34,825 bases of DNA from positions 1-34,825 of the forward strand of contig NZ_POUA01000032.1 of NCBI RefSeq assembly GCF_003236385.1. The letters run 5' to 3'. The position numbers and the translations under genes are program-made. Below the pieces are notes generated by a model. It saw nothing but the letters and a program-made list of their open reading frames with translations. It was not told where the DNA came from and did no database searches. Each line of letters starts with the position of its first letter. Position 1 is the stretch's first letter. Positions 6,348 to 14,406 of the stretch are shown piece by piece. This DNA comes from Spongiactinospora gelatinilytica. GTDB taxonomy: Bacteria > Actinomycetota > Actinomycetes > Streptosporangiales > Streptosporangiaceae.

Positions 6348-8018
6348 CTACAGCTTTCGGATTCGCCATAAGCGGGCGGTTCTGTCCACACTCGCGGTGG
6401 CGACCAGGTCGCGGCGGGGGCTGAAGGCCAGTGCGCGTATTCTGCCCGTGTGGCCCGCGAGGGTGGTGAGGTGCCGCTTGGTGTAGATATCTCCCAGCCA
6501 GACCCGTGTGTCGGCCTTCCATGGTTCGGTCATCCCGCTCATACCGCAGACCGCCACGACGTCGCCGCGCCGGCCGAGCTGGAGGTCCTTGTCCTGGCCG
6601 GGTGGCCCGGCGAAGGCGACCCAGGGTTCTGACAGGGGACGCCCGGGATGTACCGGCCAGACCCGGACCGTGCCGTCCAGGCTGCGGGTCACCACGTCGG
6701 CGAGGCCGGTGGCGCCGTCGTCGTTGACGATCGTGCCCGATGCGACGACGTCGAAGGCGGTGAGGCTCTTCCCGGCCGCGACGTCCCATACCGACACGCT
6801 GCGCGGCCCCTGGTCGACGCGCATGAGGCGGCCCTCCGGCCCGAACAGGACGCGGCTCTTGCCGGGCTCGGGGAACGGCAGGCTGGCCGTCCTGCGGGCG
6901 CGGGCCACGTTCCACAGCCGTACCATCGGGTCGTTCGCGTTGGTGGCCAGGACGTGCCCGTCCGGGCTGAAGGTGATCGCCGCCAGGCCGGTGTGCCCGC
7001 CGAGCAGGGCGATGAGCGTCCGGCCGGACATGTCCCACAGCCGCACCTTCGCATCATGGCCGCTGGTGGCCAGGACGCGCCCGTCCGGACTGAACCTGAC
7101 GAGCACCGGACCGGCGTGGCCGGTGAGGACGGTGAGCAGCTTCATGGTGGTCATGTCCCAAAGGCGCACGGTCCCGTCGAAGCTGCTGGTGGCCAGGACC
7201 CGGCCGTCCGGGCTGAACACCACCGACCCGACGTAGTGGGTGTGCCCGGTGAGCACGGTGAGGCGCCTGCCGGTCGCCACCTCCCACAACCCCACGGTCC
7301 CGTCGAGGCTGCCGGTGGCGAGGACGCGTCCGTGCGGGCTGAAGGCCACGGTGTCCACCACGTCGGGATGGGGCAGGACCGAGACCTGCGCCCCCACGAT
7401 GGGCGTGGGGTCGGGCCGGGGCCTGGGCGTGGCGCGGGCGCGGCGGAGCAGCTCCGGTACCGCGAGCGCGATCCCCGCGCCCAGCGTGCCCGCCACCGCG
7501 GCAGTGGCGAGCAGGTCACGGCGGGAGAAACCGCCGGAGGCCGCGGGCCGCCGTTCTTCGTGATCCTCCCCTGCGGTCGCCGGGACATCGGCGAGCGGGG
7601 AACCGGCCGCTTTCCGGTCATCGCCGGGCCGGGTCCAGGCGGCCTTCCCGGCGAATTTCTCGCCCGTTGCCCCGTAAAATTCTCCGGCGGCCTTCCCCGG
7701 TGATTCTCCGCTCGTTTCTCCGGCCGTTTCCCTGAGCGTTTCCTCGCTCAGCCGATAACGGGCCGCCGTCCATGCGGCGACCTCCTCATCGGGCAGCCCG
7801 CACGCCTTGGCGAAGGCGACCAGGAGGTCCTTGCGCGGCAATGTGTCCCGCTGGAGCGCCGCGGCCAGCGTGTTGTGCGGGAGTACCCGGCCTGCCGCGG
7901 CGGCCCGCTGCGCGAGCTGCCGATAACTCAGCCCGGACCAGCTACGTAACCTGCGCATTCCTGCCACGAACTCCGCGGCCGTCCGCGCCTGCTCTGGATC
8001 CGGCGCTTTGCCGTCCAT
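6348..8018 (-). CDS. HTH-membrane-WD40 beta-propeller protein
   Basis: This 556-aa protein has an XRE-like helix-turn-helix region at about 15-85 (LSYRQLAQRA, then HNTLAAALQRDTLPRKDLLV). A low-complexity Gly/Glu/Lys linker (95-165) is followed by a hydrophobic segment preceded by SRRDLL (166-191). The C-terminal propeller (about 215-556) shows eight blade ends of the LWD/VWD type and repeated FSPDGRVLAT. Similar N-terminal domains occur in actinomycete nSTAND/WD40 proteins, but no P-loop NTPase is present here. SRRDLLATAAV resembles a twin-arginine or signal-anchor motif, so the propeller may be outside and the HTH inside; that is inference. A signalling or scaffold role is likely. It is divergent from the small secreted gene at 8264. 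Confidence 0.85.
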   Translation of the reverse strand: MDGKAPDPEQARTAAEFVAGMRRLRSWSGLSYRQLAQRAAAAGRVLPHNTLAAALQRDTLPRKDLLVAFAKACGLPDEEVAAWTAARYRLSEETLRETAGETSGESPGKAAGEFYGATGEKFAGKAAWTRPGDDRKAAGSPLADVPATAGEDHEERRPAASGGFSRRDLLATAAVAGTLGAGIALAVPELLRRARATPRPRPDPTPIVGAQVSVLPHPDVVDTVAFSPHGRVLATGSLDGTVGLWEVATGRRLTVLTGHTHYVGSVVFSPDGRVLATSSFDGTVRLWDMTTMKLLTVLTGHAGPVLVRFSPDGRVLATSGHDAKVRLWDMSGRTLIALLGGHTGLAAITFSPDGHVLATNANDPMVRLWNVARARRTASLPFPEPGKSRVLFGPEGRLMRVDQGPRSVSVWDVAAGKSLTAFDVVASGTIVNDDGATGLADVVTRSLDGTVRVWPVHPGRPLSEPWVAFAGPPGQDKDLQLGRRGDVVAVCGMSGMTEPWKADTRVWLGDIYTKRHLTTLAGHTGRIRALAFSPRRDLVATASVDRTARLWRIRKL

Positions 8019-8193
8019 CCGCCGCTACCGCCTTCCACGGGCAACCGGCCTGGTCCACCGTGGTCCGATCCGGTCGACCAAGGCCCATGACCTGGACGAA
8101 CACCTCCGAGCAAAGCCGACCATAGCAGACCATGGAAATGTGTTGCCAGGCCAAACCGAGCGGCTGAGACTAGGGCACCGACGGGCCGCGTAC

Positions 8194-8220
8194 CGAATTT
8201 AGAGCAGGGCTCATAATTCG
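8194..8220. promoter_or_regulatory. Imperfect inverted repeat upstream of small secreted-protein gene
   Basis: CGAATTTAGAGC (8194-8205) and GCTCATAATTCG (8209-8220) pair at ten of twelve positions around AGG. It lies 44 bases before the ATG at 8264, in the A/T-richest part of the divergent spacer 8019-8263. It could be an operator or a 5' leader stem-loop. The rest of the spacer shows no other clear element. Confidence 0.35.
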
Positions 8221-8263
8221 CGTGGCCGGTCCAGGAAAATCCCGCCGGAAAGAAGGGGAAGTC

Positions 8264-8488
8264 ATGAGGAAAGCGCTGACCAAAATCGGCGCAGGGACGG
8301 CTCTGCTGGCCGGGTCGATTTTTCTCGCCCAAGCACCCGCGCAGGCCGCGCAATGGTATGCGGCTGGATACTACTCGTCGTACGGCGCCTGCGATGCCGC
8401 CGGCGACGAGATGAAGGCCGAGGGTGCTGCCTGGTCCACCGACTGCCGGAAGAAGGGAAGCCGCTGGCAACTCTGGTACTACCGGTGA
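8264..8488 (+). CDS. Small secreted aromatic-rich protein, 74 aa
   Basis: The signal peptide is MRKALTKIGAGTALLAGSIF, then LAQAPAQA, with cleavage likely after AQA. The mature part of about 46 residues is rich in Tyr, Trp and Gly (WYAAGYYSSYGAC, ending LWYYR) and has two cysteines, probably one disulfide. ATG 8264 is chosen over the GTG at 8222 because AGAAGGGGA stands just before it and the signal peptide begins there. Proteins of this plan are frequent in actinomycete secretomes and have no assigned function. Terminated by the hairpin at 8581-8611. Confidence 0.75.
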   Translation: MRKALTKIGAGTALLAGSIFLAQAPAQAAQWYAAGYYSSYGACDAAGDEMKAEGAAWSTDCRKKGSRWQLWYYR

Positions 8489-8580
8489 TGGCGTACTACC
8501 GGGGATCAATGTAGGACCGCTGATCGACACGGCAAGCGGCCTGCCGATGTCTGTCCACACGCTCGCGGTGGACCTGGTAC

Positions 8581-8611
8581 GGCGGGCCGGACGCTCAGGC
8601 TCCGGCCCGCC
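8581..8611. terminator. Strong hairpin between convergent secreted-protein genes
   Basis: GGCGGGCCGGA (8581-8591) and TCCGGCCCGCC (8601-8611) form an 11-bp perfect stem with a nine-base loop. It lies seven bases past the stop of the metalloprotease gene (minus strand) and downstream of the small secreted gene (plus strand), so it can serve both. Confidence 0.75.
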
Positions 8612-8617
8612 GGTGGG

Positions 8618-10219
8618 TCAGGCGATCCTGTTGGCGGTCCAGCGCTGGGACGGCTGGACCGTGGAGCACGCGGCGAGGACGAGCCTGGTGCCGGCGCCGG
8701 TGCCCGCGCCCTCGGACTGCGCGCACAGGCCGGCGGCGACCGACCTGACCTGGTAGGTCAGACCCGAGATCGCCGGGAACGTCCACTGCTGCGCGGTCGT
8801 CCCGGTACAGGGGGTCTGCACGATCTTGGTGCCCGGCGCGGTCGCGCCGCCCAGCGGGGTCAGGCACTTGAGGCTGTGCAGGCTGCTCAGCGTGAAGCCG
8901 GTGCCCGCGGGCGTCAGCTTCCACTGCTGGTTGGCCTGGCCGTTGGCGGGCCACTGCACGATTTCGGCGTTGTCGTTCTCGTTGAAGGAGAACAGGTCCA
9001 TCGCCTGGTTGGGCCCCGAAGAGTCGACCAGGTCGTTGGTCAGCATCAGCACCGCGCCGGACTCGGGCTGCCCGGCAGGGTCGGTGGCCGCGTTGGTGGT
9101 GACGGTGAGCGGCTGCGAGTTCGCCGAGGTGCGCGTGACACCCCCATAGGTGACGCGCTGGCGGACGGTGTAGGTGGCGGTGGTGTTGGACGGCAGGCCC
9201 GTCACCCGCGCGGTGGTCTGCCAGCCGGGTACCGTCGCGACCACCGACCCGTTGCGCAGAATCTGGTGGTCCGAGGTGTACCCGGAGCCCGTGGGCAGCA
9301 TGCTCGGCAGGAAGCCGAACGCGATCGAGCTGCCCTCGACGTCGGCGGCGCGCAGCAGTTGCGGCGGCAGCGGCGGGATCGTCGTCATGGCCGGTACGGC
9401 GGCGCCGGGCTCCAGGTAGCGGCTGTGCAGCGCGGCGTTGAAGTGGGTCGGCAGGTAGGAGCCCTGCGGGACGATCGCGAAGTAGTCGTCACGCCCGCAG
9501 TCGAGCAGCCGCACCGCCAGCGGGTCGGGGCACGCCACGGTGCCGGTGTTCTGGCACAGCGTCTCGTTGCCGTCGGTGCAGTGCCCGCCGCCGTCGGCGT
9601 GCGGCGCGTACGGGAGTACGCCGCCGAGGGTGTGCGCCACCTCGTGTGTCACGGTATGCCCGGAAAAGCAGGAGGGCTGGAACGTGATCCAGAACGTCTT
9701 GCTGTTGTGCAGGTTGCCGGTGCCGGGCGAGTCGTCGTTGCCGACGCCGTCGTTCTCCGCGCCCGCGCAGTTGAGGCGGTGGTTCTCGGCGAGGATCACG
9801 TAGATCCGCTGCGGGGTGTTGTACCCCATGGTCTTGAGCAGGTTGACGAAGGTGCCGCTGTTGGTCGATCCCGTGGGCACCTCGATCGAGGAGATGACCG
9901 GCTGGCAGCCGGTGACGCCGGTCAGGAAGCGCAACCAGCGCTGCGCCCCGTCCCGCCGGGCGCTGTCGTTGATGTTCTGCTGCGCGGTCCAGGCGGCGGC
10001 CCGCATGACCGGCTCACGCTCGGCGAACCGGTTCGACCCCGGTTCGTAGGTGTAGAGGAGCTGCACCCGGTGGCCGCTGGTGCCGTCACCCGCGCATTGG
10101 ACGGGTGGCGCCGCCGCCACCCCGCCCGGTACGGCTGCGGCCGGGGTCACGGGTAACGCGGCCAGACCCCCTGCTGCCAGCACGACGGCCATCACCAATT
10201 GACGAATTCGCATACCCAT
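8618..10219 (-). CDS. Secreted zinc metalloprotease with C-terminal ricin-type lectin domain
   Basis: This 533-aa protein has a signal peptide (MGMRIRQLVMAVVLAAGGLA, then ALPVTPAAA). Its peptidase part contains HEVAH (192-196) followed by TLGG and further His residues (H207, H213), giving a metzincin-like zinc site. A fibronectin-III-like stretch (about 320-400) follows. The last 130 residues form a beta-trefoil with three Q-x-W motifs (NQQWKL, AQQWTF, SQRWTA), the ricin B carbohydrate-binding signature. The start was placed at ATG 10219 (or 10213) because the signal peptide begins there; the frame is open to 10411 but that extension is Arg/Pro-rich noise, and the RBS is weak. It probably digests glycoproteins or polymer-bound protein outside the cell. 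Confidence 0.85.
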   Translation of the reverse strand: MGMRIRQLVMAVVLAAGGLAALPVTPAAAVPGGVAAAPPVQCAGDGTSGHRVQLLYTYEPGSNRFAEREPVMRAAAWTAQQNINDSARRDGAQRWLRFLTGVTGCQPVISSIEVPTGSTNSGTFVNLLKTMGYNTPQRIYVILAENHRLNCAGAENDGVGNDDSPGTGNLHNSKTFWITFQPSCFSGHTVTHEVAHTLGGVLPYAPHADGGGHCTDGNETLCQNTGTVACPDPLAVRLLDCGRDDYFAIVPQGSYLPTHFNAALHSRYLEPGAAVPAMTTIPPLPPQLLRAADVEGSSIAFGFLPSMLPTGSGYTSDHQILRNGSVVATVPGWQTTARVTGLPSNTTATYTVRQRVTYGGVTRTSANSQPLTVTTNAATDPAGQPESGAVLMLTNDLVDSSGPNQAMDLFSFNENDNAEIVQWPANGQANQQWKLTPAGTGFTLSSLHSLKCLTPLGGATAPGTKIVQTPCTGTTAQQWTFPAISGLTYQVRSVAAGLCAQSEGAGTGAGTRLVLAACSTVQPSQRWTANRIA

Positions 10220-10540
10220 CGCTTTCTGTGCGCATGACTTTCCCGGCGAAGCGTAATCGCCCGGTGCCGGGGTCTCAATCACATAAAAACGGGCGCGTTG
10301 GGCGGCGATTTCACGGGGACACGGGAGAGCGGCCGACGGCCCCGGGCTCCGCCGGGCCAAGGGGCGGGCGAACATCAAGGCGGCGAGCGGGGCCCACCGG
10401 GTTCGGCACACCGTTCATGCACGGTGTGGCGAGTCCTGTGTGACCGCTCTTGTCAAATGCCTGACCAGAGGCTGTGGAAGAACTTCGACGTGCCGGAGTG
10501 CCGCTCGCGGCCGGTACGGCTGCCGCGTTAGGGTGATCGT
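10220..10540. other. Intergenic region between metalloprotease gene and tRNA-Sec
   Basis: These 321 bases have no supported gene. A perfect inverted repeat, CACACCGT (10407-10414) and ACGGTGTG (10421-10428) around TCATGC, is the only clear element. It could be an operator or the end of an upstream transcript. The A/T-richer bases at about 10273-10290 (TCAATCACATAAAAACG) may be part of the minus-strand promoter. TTGTCA at 10449-10454 is a possible -35 element toward the tRNA, with no clear -10. Confidence 0.35.
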
Positions 10541-10636
10541 GGAGGCGCGTGGGTTCCTGGTGGTCCTCCTGGCCTTCAAAGCCATGGGGCGGCGCTCCGC
10601 GTCGCCGGCGGGTTCGATTCCCGTTCGCCTCCGCCA
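10541..10636 (+). tRNA. selC: tRNA-Sec (UCA anticodon)
   Basis: A 96-base tRNA with the features of bacterial selenocysteine tRNA: acceptor GGAGGCG (10541-10547) paired with CGCCTCC (10626-10632), discriminator G and encoded CCA (10634-10636). The anticodon loop CTTCAAA carries TCA. A long variable arm (about GGGCGGCG...CGTCGCC) and a T-arm with GGTTCGATTCC complete it. UCA reads UGA. It lies 25 bases before selB, whose product carries this tRNA to the ribosome, and is likely co-transcribed with it. The eighth acceptor pair (C/T) and one pair in the extended anticodon stem look mismatched. Confidence 0.95.
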
Positions 10637-10661
10637 CCGAGGGGCGGGAGGGCGGTACATC

Positions 10662-12401
10662 ATGCAGGTGATCGCGACCGCTGGTCATGTGGATCATGGG
10701 AAGTCGACGCTCGTGCGGGCGCTGACCGGGATGGAACCGGACCGGTGGGCCGAGGAGCGCCGCCGGGGGATGACCATCGACCTCGGGTTCGCCTGGACCA
10801 CCCTGGCCTCCGGCCGGCGGGTCGCCTTCGTGGACGTGCCGGGGCACGCCAGGTTCGTCACCAACATGCTGGCCGGGCTGGGGCCGGTGCCCGCGGTGAT
10901 GTTCGTGCTCGCGGCCGACCAGGGCTGGCAGGCCCAGTCCCAGGAGCACTGGGAGGCGATCCGCGCGCTCGGCGTGGAGCACGGGCTGCTGGTGGTCACC
11001 CGGTGCGATCTGAGGGAGCCGGGGCCCGCCCTGGCCGAGGCCCGCGAGCACATCGGATGGCCCGTGGTCACGGTGAGCGGGAGTACCGGGCAAGGGCTCG
11101 GCCTGCTGCGGGCGGCGCTCGACCGGCTGACCGGCGCGCTGCCCGCGCCCGACGCCGCCGCGCCGGTACGGCTGTGGATCGACCGGGCGTTCACCATCAA
11201 GGGCGCGGGGACGGTCGTCACGGGCACGCTGCCGGCGGGCACGCTGCGGGCGGGCGACCGGCTCCTGCTCGCGGGCGAGCCGGTGCGGGTCAGGGGGTTG
11301 CAGGCGCTGGGGGAGCCGTCGCCGCAGGTCACGGCGACCGCCCGCGTCGCGGTCAACCTGCGCGGCGTAGGTCGGGACCAGGCGGCCAGAGGCATGACAC
11401 TGCTCACCCCCGACGCCTGGCTCCCGACCGACACCACGGACGTACGCCTGGACACCGCCGGACCAACGGCCGCGGATCAGGAGCGGGTGTGGCGGGAGGC
11501 GATGTTGCACATCGGGTCGGCGTCGGTGGCGGTGCGGGTGCGGCCGTTGGGGGCCGGGACGGCGCGGCTGACGCTGGCGCGGCCGTTGCCGCTGCGGATC
11601 GGGGACCGGGCGCTGCTGCGCGGTTCGGGCCGCCCGATCGTCGGGGTACGGGTCCTCGACGTACGCCCGGCGCCGCTCCGCCGTACCGGCGCGGCCCGGA
11701 CCAGAGCCGCCGAACTCGCCGCCTTCGCCGCCCCCGGCGACCCCGTGCCCGACGCCGCCACCGTGCTGCGCTGGCGCGGCATGGCACAACGAGCCGAACT
11801 GGTCGCGATGGGCTGCGACCCCGCCGCCCTCGCCGCGCCGGCTGCGGACGGCTGGCTGGTCGATCCCGGGACCTGGGCGGAGCTGTCCGACCGGCTCGCG
11901 GCGCTGGCCGCCGCCCAGCCGGGCATCCCCGTGGACGCCGCCCGCACCGCGCTCGCCCTCCCCACGCGCGGGCTGGTCGAGGCGCTGGCCGGGTCGCGCC
12001 CGCCGCTGAGCGTCGCGGACGGCCGGATCGACGCGGCCGGCGGCCTGCCGGAGCCGGTGCTGGCGGCGGTCGGACGGCTGCGCGCCGAGCTGGCCGCCGC
12101 GCCGTACCGGGCCCCCGAGGCCGCCCGGCTGACCGAACTGGGGCTCACCGCCCGCGTGGTGGGCGCGGCGGCGCGGGCCGGGCTGCTGCTGCGCCTGGCC
12201 GGCGGGGTGGTCCTACCGGCGGGCGCGGACACGGCGGCGGCGCGGCGGCTGGCCGAGCTGGGCCGGCCGTTCACCGCGGCGGACGCCCGTACCGCGCTCG
12301 GCACCACCCGCCGCGTGGTGATCCCGCTGCTGGAACACCTCGACGCGCGCGGCCTCACCCGCCGCCTGGACGACCGGCTGCGCGTGGTCGCGGCCCCTTG
12401 A
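10662..12401 (+). CDS. selB: Selenocysteine-specific elongation factor SelB
   Basis: This 579-aa GTPase delivers Sec-tRNA to UGA codons marked by a SECIS element. It has G1 GHVDHGKST (8-16), the G2 region RRGMTIDLGFAW, G3 DVPGHARF and a G4-like TRCDL (usually N/TKxDL). The EF-Tu-like domains continue with IKGAGTVVTGTLPAG (residues about 180-194). The C-terminal about 250 residues are Ala/Leu/Arg-rich winged helices typical of SelB for SECIS binding. The ATG at 10662 has GGGAGGG a few bases before it; the frame is open upstream only because it runs through the tRNA gene. selA and selD are not in the window. The gene ends nine bases from the stop of the convergent hpaE gene, with no terminator visible. 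Confidence 0.95.
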   Translation: MQVIATAGHVDHGKSTLVRALTGMEPDRWAEERRRGMTIDLGFAWTTLASGRRVAFVDVPGHARFVTNMLAGLGPVPAVMFVLAADQGWQAQSQEHWEAIRALGVEHGLLVVTRCDLREPGPALAEAREHIGWPVVTVSGSTGQGLGLLRAALDRLTGALPAPDAAAPVRLWIDRAFTIKGAGTVVTGTLPAGTLRAGDRLLLAGEPVRVRGLQALGEPSPQVTATARVAVNLRGVGRDQAARGMTLLTPDAWLPTDTTDVRLDTAGPTAADQERVWREAMLHIGSASVAVRVRPLGAGTARLTLARPLPLRIGDRALLRGSGRPIVGVRVLDVRPAPLRRTGAARTRAAELAAFAAPGDPVPDAATVLRWRGMAQRAELVAMGCDPAALAAPAADGWLVDPGTWAELSDRLAALAAAQPGIPVDAARTALALPTRGLVEALAGSRPPLSVADGRIDAAGGLPEPVLAAVGRLRAELAAAPYRAPEAARLTELGLTARVVGAAARAGLLLRLAGGVVLPAGADTAAARRLAELGRPFTAADARTALGTTRRVVIPLLEHLDARGLTRRLDDRLRVVAAP

Positions 12402-12410
12402 GCGGATCGA

Positions 12411-13877
12411 TCAGCCGACGCCGAAGCGCGGGACCGGCAGGTCCTCGGTGGCCACGTGCACGATGTGCGGTTCGGTGAACAGGTCGATGCTGTGCCGGCC
12501 GCCCTCGCGGCCCACGCCGCTGGACTTGATCCCGCCGAACGGCGTGCGCAGGTCGCGCACGTTCTGGGAGTTGATCCAGAGCATCCCGGCCTCGATGGAG
12601 TGCGCCAGCCGGTGCGCCCTGCGCAGGTCGTTGGTCCACACGTACGCGGCCAGCCCGTACTGCGTGGCGTTGGCCAGCTCGATCGCCTCCGCCTCGCCGT
12701 CGAACGGCGTGACGCAGACCACCGGCCCGAAGATCTCCTCCTGGAAGATCCGCATCCCCGCCGTGACGTCGGCGAACACGGTGGCCGACAGGAAGTTGCC
12801 GTCGGGCAGGCCCTCGGGCCGGGAGCCGCCGGCCACCAGCCGCGCGCCCTCCTCCACGCCCGAACGCACGTACCCCATGACCCGCTCGTAGTGCTCGGGG
12901 TGGATCAGCGCGCCCAGTTCGGTGGCGGGGTCGGCGGGCGGCCCTACCCTGACCTTGGCCGCCCGCTCGGCCAGCCGGTTCACGAACTCCGCGTACCGCG
13001 ACCTTTCCACCAGCACCCGGGAGCTGGCCGTGCAGCGCTCGCCGTTCAGCGAGAAGACCCCGAACACCGCCGCGTCCAGCGCCCGTTCCAGGTCGGCGTC
13101 CTCGAACACCACCAGCGGCGATTTGCCGCCCAATTCCATCGACAGGGTCTTCAGGTGGGCGGCGGCCGACCGCATGATGGTCTGCCCGGTCGTGGTCTCC
13201 CCGGTGAAGGAGATCACCGGCACGTCGGGGTGCGCGACCAACGCGGCCCCGGCCGTCTCGCCGATGCCGTGGACGAGGTTGAACACCCCGGTGGGCAGCC
13301 CGGCCTCCTCCATGATCTGCGGGAGCAGGCTCGCCGACAGCGGCGACCATTCGGCGGGCTTGAGCACCACCGGGCAGCCGGCCGCCAAGGCGGGGGCGAG
13401 CTTCCAGGTCTCCAGCATGAACGGGGTGTTCCAGGGCGTGATCAGCCCGGCCACGCCCACCGGCTTGCGCACCACGTAGTTGAGCTGGGCGGCGCCGACC
13501 CGGTACACGTCCTCACCCAGATCACTGATCACGTCGGCGAAGAAGCGGAAGTTCTGGGCCGCCCGTCTGGCCTGGCCCCTGGCCTGGGTGATGGGCAGGC
13601 CGGTGTCCGCGCACTCGACCTCGGCGATCATCTCATCGCGCGACTCGACGGCGTGCGCGATGCCGCGCAGGATCACCGCCCGCTGCTCGCCGTTCATCCG
13701 CGGCCACGGCCCGTCGGTGAATGCCTTGCGCGCCGCCCGCACCGCCGCGTCCACGTCGCCCGCCTCGCCCGCGGCCACGGTCAGCGAGACCTGGTTGGTG
13801 GCCGGCTCGATCGCATGGAAGGTCGCGCCGGAGGCGCTGGGCACGTGGGCCCCGTCGATGTAGTGCTCCAGTTTCAA
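12411..13877 (-). CDS. hpaE: 5-carboxymethyl-2-hydroxymuconate semialdehyde dehydrogenase (HpaE-like ALDH)
   Basis: NAD-dependent aldehyde dehydrogenase of 488 aa, the usual family length. Catalytic residues are present: N150 (ITPWNTPF), E248 (MELGGKSP) and C282 (NGERCTAS). The sequence style (NFRFFADVISD, WINSQNVRDLRTPFGG, FTEPHIVHVA) fits the HpaE/HpcC group, which oxidises the ring-cleavage product of homoprotocatechuate to 5-carboxymethyl-2-hydroxymuconate. The start is TTG 13877 (KLEHYIDG) with AAGGAG eight bases before it. The upstream dapA-like stop overlaps it (TTGA), so the two are coupled. hpaD for the preceding step is divergent, 0.6 kb away. Substrate is inferred from context and similarity. 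Confidence 0.88.
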   Translation of the reverse strand: MKLEHYIDGAHVPSASGATFHAIEPATNQVSLTVAAGEAGDVDAAVRAARKAFTDGPWPRMNGEQRAVILRGIAHAVESRDEMIAEVECADTGLPITQARGQARRAAQNFRFFADVISDLGEDVYRVGAAQLNYVVRKPVGVAGLITPWNTPFMLETWKLAPALAAGCPVVLKPAEWSPLSASLLPQIMEEAGLPTGVFNLVHGIGETAGAALVAHPDVPVISFTGETTTGQTIMRSAAAHLKTLSMELGGKSPLVVFEDADLERALDAAVFGVFSLNGERCTASSRVLVERSRYAEFVNRLAERAAKVRVGPPADPATELGALIHPEHYERVMGYVRSGVEEGARLVAGGSRPEGLPDGNFLSATVFADVTAGMRIFQEEIFGPVVCVTPFDGEAEAIELANATQYGLAAYVWTNDLRRAHRLAHSIEAGMLWINSQNVRDLRTPFGGIKSSGVGREGGRHSIDLFTEPHIVHVATEDLPVPRFGVG

Positions 13878-14194
13878 CCTGCGATCTCCTTGCTCTGTGC
13901 CAGCAACTCCTCGATCCGCTGGACACCGGCGGCGGTCGGGGGGATGAGCGGCGGCCGTACGTGTGCGGAGGCGATGTGGCCGCGCTGGTGCAGGACCCAT
14001 TTGGCGGGTGCCGGGTTGGTCTCGACGAACAGCAGGGGTGGAGCCGCGGTGGAGATGCCGTGGGAGCCTTGGCGTAGTTGCCGGCGGACCAGTGCGCGTA
14101 GTGAGTCGTGGTCGAGGGCGCCCTGGTCGGTGAAGGGGGTCACCACCGGGGCGATGGACCCACGGATCGACGCGGGGTCCGATCGGAATCTCAT
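13874..14194 (-). pseudogene. Internally deleted dihydrodipicolinate-synthase (DapA)-family gene
   Basis: The 106-aa product begins with a normal DapA-family N-terminus (RGSIAPVVTPFT, then LRALVRRQLRQGSHGIS) and after residue 48 jumps to the family's C-terminus (LLFVETNPAPAKWVL, HVRPPLIPPTAAGV). Full-length members have about 290-310 aa, so roughly 190 residues including the Schiff-base lysine and most of the TIM barrel are missing. The frame is intact across the junction, with a good AAGGAG before ATG 14194 and coupling to hpaE. In other hpa clusters a DapA-like aldolase accompanies hpaE/hpaD. The product here cannot form a barrel, so it is presumably inactive, yet translation into hpaE is preserved. 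Confidence 0.8.
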
Positions 14195-14326
14195 GAGGCT
14201 TCTCCTTGGGTACGGGTGTGCGCCACCACGGCGGCCGGGACCGGCCGCCGTATGCTTGCCCGGCCACAGGTCAGCAGGGGTTCCCGGCTCCTGCACTTCA
14301 AATCATATACGACATCCTTTAGGTTA

Positions 14327-14338
14327 TGGCATATGCCA
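14327..14338. promoter_or_regulatory. Perfect palindrome TGGCATATGCCA in the hpaE/hpaD divergent promoter region
   Basis: TGGCATATGCCA is a 12-bp perfect palindrome inside an A/T-rich stretch (about 14298-14350) that stands out from the local GC content. It lies between the divergent dapA-like/hpaE genes (start 14194) and the hpaD side (start 14457). It is the natural operator position for a dimeric regulator; the TetR gene two genes away is a candidate, but nothing shows the pairing. Confidence 0.5.
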
Positions 14339-14406
14339 AAATATCGACAAACCCCTCCAGACACCTACATGACACGCATCACGTCCGCAGTGGAGAGGAG
14401 ACCCCG

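Noticed and set aside
10440-10661. SelB starting upstream of ATG 10662
   Set aside because: The open frame runs straight through the tRNA-Sec gene; MQVIATAGHVDHGKS is the normal SelB N-terminus and has its own RBS.
13878-14267. A 618-aa aldehyde dehydrogenase starting at 14267
   Set aside because: The extra 130 residues are Pro/Arg-rich noise opposite the dapA-like remnant; the ALDH fold starts at KLEHYIDG with AAGGAG upstream.
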